From Acidimicrobiales bacterium (GTDB lineage: Bacteria; Actinomycetota; Acidimicrobiia; Acidimicrobiales; MedAcidi-G1), in contig JAQWOV010000013.1 in NCBI GenBank assembly GCA_029245675.1, positions 1 to 64,000 on the forward strand: a stretch of DNA of 64,000 nucleotides, read 5' to 3'. Under the pieces are notes generated by a model that did no database searches, was not told the origin of the DNA, and saw only the letters and a program-made list of their open reading frames with translations. The position numbers and the translations under genes are program-made. This document shows positions 57,707 through 64,000 of this stretch, piece by piece (the stretch's first letter is position 1; each line of letters opens with the position of its first letter).

Positions 57707-59263
57707 GTGAACACATCTTCAAATTCTCAAGCATGGAAGAATCTCTTCCAACATCACGAAGACAATGTTGATCTGTCCTTAATTAAAAGATTTAATGCAA
57801 ATCCTGAAAGAGGCAACCAACTAAGTTTTTCTTGTGGTGACCTTTGGATAGATGTCTCAAAACAATCAATTGATGCTCAAACCACTGAACTTCTTTTCCA
57901 GTTGGCCCGAGAACAAGGTGTGAACGATTTCTTTCACTCCATGTCAAAAGGCGATGTTGTTAATCTTTCAGAAGAAGAAGCTGCGTTACATACCTCTTTG
58001 CGGAATCCGCTCCCCCCAGAAATGGTGAAAAAGAATCTTGGGCAGATGAAAGAACTACATGAAAAATTAAAGAACGGACATTTGGTCGGATCTTCAGGAA
58101 AAAAAATTTGCTCAGTAGTAAACCTTGGTATAGGCGGATCCCAACTCGGTTCATTTATGGCTTTTGAAGCACTCAAAGACTACGGAAACCCTGAATTAGA
58201 AGTGCGGTGGTCGTCGGGATTAGATATTGCTGATTTGGATGACGCACTAATAGGACTTGATCCCGAACAAACAATAGTTGTTGTTTGTTCAAAAACTTTT
58301 AATACTTTTGAGACTCTTTCCACAGCGCGTCGTACTCAGAACTGGTTTTTAGAAGGAGGCGTAAGTAATTTTTCATCGCAGATGTTTGCAGCCACCTCTG
58401 TGCCAGAAAATGCCTTAGCTTTCGGGATAGAAGCAGAAAATATCTTTTCTTTTTCTAGTTCTATTGGAGGACGGTTCTCTCTCGCTTCGCCCGTTTCTCT
58501 TGGATTAATGCTTTCAATCGGATACGAGAATTTTGATGACATGCTTCAGGGCATGCATCTAATTGACACGGATGTTCTTGCAAATGATAAAAGTGTTCCC
58601 CTGCTTTTAGGGCTTATAGATGTATGGAATCGCTCTGTATTAGGCGCTAATTCTTTAGCCGTCGTACCTTATAGCTACCGATTACGGGAATTTTCTTCAT
58701 ATCTCCAACAACTCATGATGGAAAGTTTAGGTAAATCAATCTCATCAACTGGAGAAAGTATTGAAATAGAAACTGGTATGGCTGTATGGGGGGCAAATGG
58801 AACCGATGCTCAACATTCTTTTTTCCAAGCGCTGCACCAAGGCACCGAAACTATGCCAATAGACCTAATCGGATTCGCTCGACTCTCAGATAAAGCTAAT
58901 GACGAATTAATTGCCAATTTAATTGCACAAGCACAAACTTTGGCTTTTGGACAAGACCTCACAAAAGATGCTGATTCGTTTTCTGAATATGAGATTCTCC
59001 CAGGCAACAGACCTTCAACTGTAATTCTTGCTCCTGAGCTTTCCCCAAATATTCTTGGCCAGTTAATAGCCCTATACGAACACCGAACAGTTGCCACGGG
59101 AGTGGTTTGGGGAATTAATCCATTTGATCAATGGGGAGTTGAGTATGGTAAAAAATCGGCGTTGAGAATAGTTGATGAGTTAAAAAATTCAGAAGTTTCG
59201 TCAAGCCATGACAGTTCAACTAAGAGTCTCATAGCTCGCTATAAGCATTGGCGAAATGATTAG
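57707..59263 (+). CDS. pgi: Glucose-6-phosphate isomerase
   Basis: Interconverts glucose 6-phosphate and fructose 6-phosphate. The 518-residue product has the SIS-type fold with LGIGGSQLGSFMAFEAL near 143-159, VCSKTFNTFETLSTAR near 187 (phosphate binding), SIGGRFSLASPVSLGLMLS near 260, and a C-terminal NPFDQWGVEYGKK segment containing the typical active-site region. The start is GTG at 57707 with a weak AGAAGA upstream. It converges on hemL with a seven-base gap. No other glycolytic gene is near. Confidence 0.92.
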   Translation: MNTSSNSQAWKNLFQHHEDNVDLSLIKRFNANPERGNQLSFSCGDLWIDVSKQSIDAQTTELLFQLAREQGVNDFFHSMSKGDVVNLSEEEAALHTSLRNPLPPEMVKKNLGQMKELHEKLKNGHLVGSSGKKICSVVNLGIGGSQLGSFMAFEALKDYGNPELEVRWSSGLDIADLDDALIGLDPEQTIVVVCSKTFNTFETLSTARRTQNWFLEGGVSNFSSQMFAATSVPENALAFGIEAENIFSFSSSIGGRFSLASPVSLGLMLSIGYENFDDMLQGMHLIDTDVLANDKSVPLLLGLIDVWNRSVLGANSLAVVPYSYRLREFSSYLQQLMMESLGKSISSTGESIEIETGMAVWGANGTDAQHSFFQALHQGTETMPIDLIGFARLSDKANDELIANLIAQAQTLAFGQDLTKDADSFSEYEILPGNRPSTVILAPELSPNILGQLIALYEHRTVATGVVWGINPFDQWGVEYGKKSALRIVDELKNSEVSSSHDSSTKSLIARYKHWRND

Positions 59264-59270
59264 TCTTTAA

Positions 59271-60530
59271 TCAAATTGAAGCGACAGCAGCTGCTGCTCG
59301 TTCGAGCGTTGTGTCAATAATCTGTTCTGAATGAACAAGACTTGGGAATAAGCCTTCATACGGTCCAGGGGCTAAAGCAACTCCGTTTTGAAGAAGAGCG
59401 TGAAAGACTTTTGAATATATTCCATTTTCAGCCAACTTTTGAGCTTCATCAAAATTAGTAGGCGGGTTTTGATCTCCAAAAAATAGTCCTACCAACGAAC
59501 CAACTCGAGGTACTGATACAGAAAATCCAGCAGAAGTGAACACTTCCTCAAGTCCATCTGCCAAACGAGTAGCAGTAGTAACCAATTGAGTATGTGCTTC
59601 CTGATTGAGTAGTTCTAAAGTGGCACGACCAGCAGCCATGGCTAATGGATTCCCTGAGAGAGTACCCGCTTGATAAACCCCTCCTAAAGGTGCAAGATTT
59701 TCCATTATTTCTCTTCGAGCACCAAACGCTCCAACTGGCAGCCCTCCACCAACTACTTTTCCGAAGCACCAAATATCAGGTGCAACTCCAAAATATTCAG
59801 CAGCCCCTCCATGAGCGAGTCGGAAGCCAGTTATTACTTCATCAAAGATAAGTAGTGCTCCACTCTGGTCGCATACTTTTCTAAGTTCGTTTAGAAAACC
59901 TGGATTTGGAGCGACTAAACCCATATTCGCTGCAACTGGTTCAACAATTACTGCTGCGACTGTTTCATCAATTTCAGGCACAACGTTATATGGAGCAACA
60001 ATTGTGTCAGCAACTGCACCTGGTGTTACTCCTTCGCATCCACTAAGCCCTTGGTTTGCTACACCACTTCCCCCAGCAGCAAGAAGTGCGTCAGAATGCC
60101 CGTGATAGCAGCCAGCAAATTTCAATATTCGATTTCTTCCTGTTGCTCCCCGTGCAAGCCGGATCGCAGACATTGTTGCTTCTGTACCGCTGGAAACAAA
60201 TCTCACAAGTTCAAGTCCTTGAATTCTTTCACTAACCATTTCTGCAAGCTTTATTTCCGCTTCGGTCGGCGCACCAAAAGTGGTTCCCTTAGCAGCAGCT
60301 TCTGTGATTGCTTTTACAACTGCTGGATGGGCATGTCCTAAAATTCCTGGCCCGTATGACTGCACATAGTCGATATAACAATTTTCTTCAGCGTCGTAAA
60401 TGAAAGGACCTTTAGCGTGTGTAACGAAATATGGTGTTCCCCCGACTGAACCAAAGGCTCTTACTGGAGAATTTACTCCACCAGGTATGACTTGTTTAGC
60501 GCGAAAAAATAGATCAGAATTTGATGTCAT
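59271..60530 (-). CDS. hemL: Glutamate-1-semialdehyde 2,1-aminomutase
   Basis: A PLP enzyme making 5-aminolevulinate from glutamate-1-semialdehyde, the last step of the C5 route. The 419-residue product has the PLP-lysine motif FGKVVGGGLPVGAFG near 262-276, VRFVSSGTEATMSAIRLARG near 110, and GCYHGHSDALL. The start overlaps the hemB stop as ATGA. It is the last gene of the hem operon. Confidence 0.95.
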   Translation of the reverse strand: MTSNSDLFFRAKQVIPGGVNSPVRAFGSVGGTPYFVTHAKGPFIYDAEENCYIDYVQSYGPGILGHAHPAVVKAITEAAAKGTTFGAPTEAEIKLAEMVSERIQGLELVRFVSSGTEATMSAIRLARGATGRNRILKFAGCYHGHSDALLAAGGSGVANQGLSGCEGVTPGAVADTIVAPYNVVPEIDETVAAVIVEPVAANMGLVAPNPGFLNELRKVCDQSGALLIFDEVITGFRLAHGGAAEYFGVAPDIWCFGKVVGGGLPVGAFGARREIMENLAPLGGVYQAGTLSGNPLAMAAGRATLELLNQEAHTQLVTTATRLADGLEEVFTSAGFSVSVPRVGSLVGLFFGDQNPPTNFDEAQKLAENGIYSKVFHALLQNGVALAPGPYEGLFPSLVHSEQIIDTTLERAAAAVASI

Positions 60531-61504
60531 TTTTGAAGATTTTCAGCAGCTCGACAAGCTAAATAGGTGAGTATGAAATCGGCACCGGCTCTTTTTATTG
60601 ATAGAAGATGTTCCATCCCAACACTTTCGCCATCTATCCATCCGTTAGCTGCCGCTGCTTCCACCATGGCATATTCTCCACTCACGTGGTAGGCAGCTAA
60701 GGGAACATTGACTTCTGATCGGATTTGTGAAATAACGTCAAGGTAAGAAAGAGCGGGCTTTACCATCACCATGTCTGCTCCTTCAGAAATATCAAGAAGA
60801 ACTTCCGTAACTGCTTCTCGAGCATTTGGTGGATCTTGCTGATAGCCCTTTCTGTCTCCACCGTCAGCAATTTCTACATCTACTGCGTCCCGAAATGGAC
60901 CATAAAGAGCTGAAGCATATTTCGCGGCATAAGCGAGAATTGAAATGTCCTCATAACCCTTGCTATCTAGCGCAGTACGTATTGCTTTCACTTGGCCGTC
61001 CATCATGCCTGAAGGTGCGGTCACATGTGCTCCAGCTTCTGCTTGAGCAATAGCTATATTTTGATATAACTCCAGCGTCGCATCATTATCTACCACTCCA
61101 TTGCTTTTTACGATTCCACAATGACCATGGTCGGTGTATTCATCAACACAGAGGTCAGCGATAAGAACCATCTCATCATCGAATTCGTTTCTTAAGTCAC
61201 CAAGTGCTTGTTGAACTATTCCTTCAGGATTCCATGCTTCTGAACCTGTTGAGTCTTTTTTCTCGGGAATGCCAAATAATACGATGCCTGGGATCCCTCT
61301 ATCTCTCAGTTTTTTTACTTCTTCTATAAGACTGCTTCGGGTGTGCTGGAAGACTCCTGGTAAGGAATGGACCGGTTGGGGTTCTGTAACCCCTTCTCGT
61401 ACAAATAGAGGCGCGACTAAGTCATTAACCGACAATTGTGTTTCAGCCACAAGTCGGCGAAGCGCTTCCGTTCTACGTAAACGGCGAGGACGACGTTCTA
61501 TCAC
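60527..61504 (-). CDS. hemB: Porphobilinogen synthase (5-aminolevulinate dehydratase)
   Basis: Condenses two 5-aminolevulinate molecules to porphobilinogen. The 325-residue product contains both active-site lysine regions (YAAKYASALYGPFRDAV and MVKPALSYLDVI). The metal-binding stretch reads LCVDEYTDHGHCG, a mixed Cys-Asp-Cys pattern between the zinc type (three Cys) and the magnesium type. It lies 19 bases after hemD and overlaps hemL. Confidence 0.95.
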   Translation of the reverse strand: MIERRPRRLRRTEALRRLVAETQLSVNDLVAPLFVREGVTEPQPVHSLPGVFQHTRSSLIEEVKKLRDRGIPGIVLFGIPEKKDSTGSEAWNPEGIVQQALGDLRNEFDDEMVLIADLCVDEYTDHGHCGIVKSNGVVDNDATLELYQNIAIAQAEAGAHVTAPSGMMDGQVKAIRTALDSKGYEDISILAYAAKYASALYGPFRDAVDVEIADGGDRKGYQQDPPNAREAVTEVLLDISEGADMVMVKPALSYLDVISQIRSEVNVPLAAYHVSGEYAMVEAAAANGWIDGESVGMEHLLSIKRAGADFILTYLACRAAENLQK

Positions 61505-61523
61505 AGAAAATAATTCTAGGCAG

Positions 61524-62261
61524 TTAGTTCGCTGCCCACTCTCGCGCGGCCAATATAAGTCCTTCTACTGAGTATGGATCAGCCTGATAAATGTCTTTGT
61601 AACCGTTTTTACTCGCAGCTTTTGCGGTAATTGGCCCAATACATAACGCTGTTTTCGGAGTCGACTCCTTATCCAATGCGGTATAACGCTCAACGGCTGA
61701 AGTTGAAGCGAAAATAACTGCATCTGCATTTTGTGCTTGTTTTAATTTTTCTTCATCAACTTGTGGTTGAACGTTTCTATAGGCAATTACCTCTTCTACT
61801 CTCCATCCAAGATTTCGTAACCCATTCGCTAGTAGTGGTCGAACTTTTTCAGCACGAATAAAAAGTATTCTCTCTTCATCATTGTTGGGTGAAGCAAATT
61901 CAGACAAGAGGGATTCGCCAACTGCTTTCTTTGGTATGAGGTTTACTTGGCATCCAGCTTTTACTAAAACTTCAGCAGTTTGAGTTCCAATCACTGCAAA
62001 AGGAACAGAAGGAACGACTTCATCGAAAACATCAATTAACCGACTAGCTGCGTTTGGAGAGGTAACTACAACCCAGTCATAGTTTTCAAGATCATGAACT
62101 GCTTTTTCTAAAGCAGCTCCTCCGTCTTCTGGATCTTGGATTTCTACCATTGGTAGTTCTATTACGGTGGCCCCTTCTCTAGTCAAGTATTCAGACAACA
62201 TCCCTGCTTGTTCTGTTGCACGTGTTACAACCACTGTTCGACCGGATAACAAACTATTCAT
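61524..62261 (-). CDS. hemD: Uroporphyrinogen-III synthase
   Basis: Closes and inverts ring D of hydroxymethylbilane to give uroporphyrinogen III. The 245-residue product has the two-domain HemD fold: TRATEQAGMLSEYL at the start, VVVTSPNAASRLIDVF in the first domain and VIFASTSAVERYTAL plus CIGPITAKAA in the second. Sequence is weakly conserved in this family, but position between hemC and hemB settles it. It overlaps hemC by eight bases. A single domain pair only, without the methyltransferase fusion common in other Actinobacteria. Confidence 0.92.
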   Translation of the reverse strand: MNSLLSGRTVVVTRATEQAGMLSEYLTREGATVIELPMVEIQDPEDGGAALEKAVHDLENYDWVVVTSPNAASRLIDVFDEVVPSVPFAVIGTQTAEVLVKAGCQVNLIPKKAVGESLLSEFASPNNDEERILFIRAEKVRPLLANGLRNLGWRVEEVIAYRNVQPQVDEEKLKQAQNADAVIFASTSAVERYTALDKESTPKTALCIGPITAKAASKNGYKDIYQADPYSVEGLILAAREWAAN

Positions 62262-63150
62262 TTTTTTCCATCAATTGTCTGCCGCCTTGAGTGTCAAATA
62301 GAGACTGTGCAACTTTTTTCCCGAGAGCTAAACCGTCTTTACCTGTTTCTGTAACCCGAAGCAGCGTTTTGCCGTCATATGAAGAAAGTGCCCCAGTTAA
62401 CAAAACGTCGTTACCTTTAGTAATGGCATGCGCTGCTATTGGGAGGTCACAGCCCGTTCCTAGTTCAGATAAAAATGCTCTTTCTGCCATTACAGAACGG
62501 TGGGTATCTAAATGATTGATTTCTGATAAGAGTGTTGAAATTTCCGGTTCATCTACACGACATTCGATAGCGAGTGCTCCTTGCCCTACTTGAGGAAGAA
62601 GTACCGATGGGTCTAATACATCAACAATTTGTGGTTTCAAGTTCAATCTGTCCAAAGCTGCCTTGGCCATAACTATTCCGTCGTACTGTTCTGCCTTCTT
62701 TAAACGTGTCTCGATGTTTCCTCGCAACTCTTCAAAACAAAGGTCCGGCCGTAAATACTTTAAATGAGCTTGACGGCGAATAGAACCAGTGGCAATACGT
62801 GCTTTTGAAGGAAGATCTAACCACCGATTCCCAATGAGTGCATCCCTCGGGTCTGCTCTCTCTGGAAATGCAATTATTTGTAGTCCGTCAGGTGATAGCG
62901 CTGGCAAGTCTTTTGCAGAATGAACTGCGAAATCGGCTCTTCCTTCAAGAACCGCTATCTGCACTTCTTTCACAAAAATTCCTTGACCGCCTAATTCATT
63001 TAATGGTGTTTCACGATCTCGATCGCCCGTAGTTTCTACAACAACCGTCTCAACTTCTAATTCAGGGAACGCGTCAACTAGTAAAGAAATAGATTTCTTC
63101 GTTTGCCACAGCGCCAAGGGGCTGCCTCGAGTAGCGGCCCTGATCTTCAT
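62254..63150 (-). CDS. hemC: Hydroxymethylbilane synthase (porphobilinogen deaminase)
   Basis: Joins four porphobilinogens into a linear tetrapyrrole. The 298-residue product starts MKIRAATRGSPLALWQ and contains the ATGSIRRQAHLKYLRPDL segment and the cofactor-attachment cysteine in ELGTGCDLPIAAHA near 240. It is ten bases after hemA and overlaps hemD. Confidence 0.95.
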   Translation of the reverse strand: MKIRAATRGSPLALWQTKKSISLLVDAFPELEVETVVVETTGDRDRETPLNELGGQGIFVKEVQIAVLEGRADFAVHSAKDLPALSPDGLQIIAFPERADPRDALIGNRWLDLPSKARIATGSIRRQAHLKYLRPDLCFEELRGNIETRLKKAEQYDGIVMAKAALDRLNLKPQIVDVLDPSVLLPQVGQGALAIECRVDEPEISTLLSEINHLDTHRSVMAERAFLSELGTGCDLPIAAHAITKGNDVLLTGALSSYDGKTLLRVTETGKDGLALGKKVAQSLFDTQGGRQLMEKNE

Positions 63151-63160
63151 AGTTTTGATG

Positions 63161-64000
63161 CTATAGGTTAAACAAGTCGCGCAATGCTTCAGCTAAACGT
63201 TCACCTCGAGCGGTTCCAGCAGCATCTTTCATACGCACTGTAGGTTCATGGAGAAGTTTTCCTACGACACCAGTAACAAGGCTCTCCACGGCTTTACGTT
63301 GATCTTCATCCATTCCTTCTAATTTTGAAGCAAAGCGAGAAAATTCACTTTCAGTTATTCCTGTAGCTCGATCACGAAGCCCTGCTACTAAAGGAGCCAC
63401 AGAGCGAGCCGTTGATTCATCTACATAGCTGTCAAGTTCATCATCAATAATCGCCTGAACTCCAGTAATCTCTCTACGTCGTGCTTGGATTCCTTCTTCG
63501 GCAAATGCCCGTAAGTCATCCATATCCAGCAAGGTCACTCCATCGATTTTCCCCGCAGCGGGATCTACATCTCTCGGCACGGCTATATCAACAACAAGGA
63601 GCTCTCGATCTGATCTTCCTCGCATAACATCATTAAGATCTCCATGCTCAAGGATGACCGAAGAAGCTCCGGTTGAAGTTAATAACACGTCAATTTCAGC
63701 AAGATATTTTGGAAGTTCGTTAAGTTCAACAGGTTTACCCTGAAGTCGATCTGCGACTTGAACAGCATTTTCCCATGTTCTATTTGCAACTAAAATCTCT
63801 GAAACTCCTCCACCATTTAAGGCGCGGGCTAATCCTTCTCCCATTTTCCCGGTTCCAACGACGAGAACCCGTAGATCGCTTAGTCCTCCAAGACGTTGCT
63901 CAGCCATTGCTACTGCAGCTTGAGAAACTGAAGTTGTTTTTTGAGAAATTTCTGTTTCGGTTCTAACACGTTTCCCTACCTGAAGTGCGTGTCGAAACAT
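63161..64000 (-). CDS. hemA: Glutamyl-tRNA reductase, C-terminal part (gene cut by window edge)
   Basis: Reduces glutamyl-tRNA to glutamate-1-semialdehyde, the committed and regulated step of the C5 route. The 279 visible residues cover the NADPH-binding domain (LVVGTGKMGEGLARAL), the DLLVVDIAVPRDVDP-type segment and the C-terminal dimerisation helices ending LRDLFNL. The N-terminal catalytic domain with the active cysteine lies beyond the window. First visible gene of the hemA-C-D-B-L operon. Confidence 0.95.
   Translation of the reverse strand: MFRHALQVGKRVRTETEISQKTTSVSQAAVAMAEQRLGGLSDLRVLVVGTGKMGEGLARALNGGGVSEILVANRTWENAVQVADRLQGKPVELNELPKYLAEIDVLLTSTGASSVILEHGDLNDVMRGRSDRELLVVDIAVPRDVDPAAGKIDGVTLLDMDDLRAFAEEGIQARRREITGVQAIIDDELDSYVDESTARSVAPLVAGLRDRATGITESEFSRFASKLEGMDEDQRKAVESLVTGVVGKLLHEPTVRMKDAAGTARGERLAEALRDLFNL

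Noticed and set aside
1-64000. CRISPR arrays, insertion sequences, integrases, phage or toxin-antitoxin genes
   Set aside because: None seen; the only short tandem repeat is the coding 9-bp repeat in nuoM, and every substantial gene belongs to housekeeping or respiratory families or is unrecognised without mobile features.

Overview
The window reads as one continuous piece of an actinobacterial chromosome, most like an uncultured marine Acidimicrobiia-type lineage. The assignment rests on three things: the actinobacterial coiled-coil insert in RpoC, the long acidic N-terminal extension of NusG, and a gene order (transcription/translation block, tRNA genes, yajQ, htpX, two nuo operons, heme genes) that, from memory, resembles Streptomyces. 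The genus cannot be named from the sequence alone.

Region 1 (1-17.4 kb, GC roughly 60-65%, almost all minus strand) is the classical information-processing block. In transcription order it runs tRNA-Tyr, tRNA-Thr, tRNA-Met, rpmG, tRNA-Trp, secE, nusG, rplK, rplA, rplJ, rplL, rpoB, rpoC, rpsL, rpsG, fusA and tuf, the last cut by the window edge. A GNAT acetyltransferase gene sits on the plus strand among the tRNA genes. The rplA-rplJ and rplL-rpoB gaps hold strong RNA hairpins, and a sigma70-like promoter is visible before rpoB.

Region 2 (17.4-22.4 kb) starts at an abrupt fall in GC to roughly the low-to-mid 40s. It holds yajQ, htpX, a PhyH-type dioxygenase, a small HAD phosphatase and acetyl-CoA synthetase.

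Region 3 (22.4-55.3 kb, all minus strand) is a run of 33 tightly packed respiratory genes. In transcription order these are a 3-helix membrane protein, a 2x[4Fe-4S] ferredoxin-like protein, a split b6-type cytochrome b, a Rieske protein, a diheme cytochrome c, an unknown membrane protein, a complete 14-gene nuoA-N set, an 11-gene nuoABCDHIJKLMN set lacking the NADH module (no nuoEFG), and a MidA/NDUFAF7-type methyltransferase. The layout suggests co-expression of two complex I variants with a b6f-like quinol:cytochrome c oxidoreductase that has iron-sulfur accessory subunits.

Region 4 (55.6-64 kb) holds a membrane-anchored monoheme cytochrome c (divergent from region 3), a geranylgeranyl/menaquinone reductase, glucose-6-phosphate isomerase, and a C5-pathway heme operon hemA-hemC-hemD-hemB-hemL. 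The heme genes could supply cofactor to the cytochromes next door.

Most notable observations: the tandem complex I variants joined to a bc module; a coiled-coil insertion in one NuoL and a His-rich loop in the other; a repeated IPEHLLKR-like motif shared by two bc-module proteins; loss of the second zinc site of RpoC and of the N7 cluster ligands of NuoG; and the sharp compositional break at tRNA-Tyr, which could be a chimeric assembly join. No rRNA, CRISPR array, insertion sequence or phage gene was seen.
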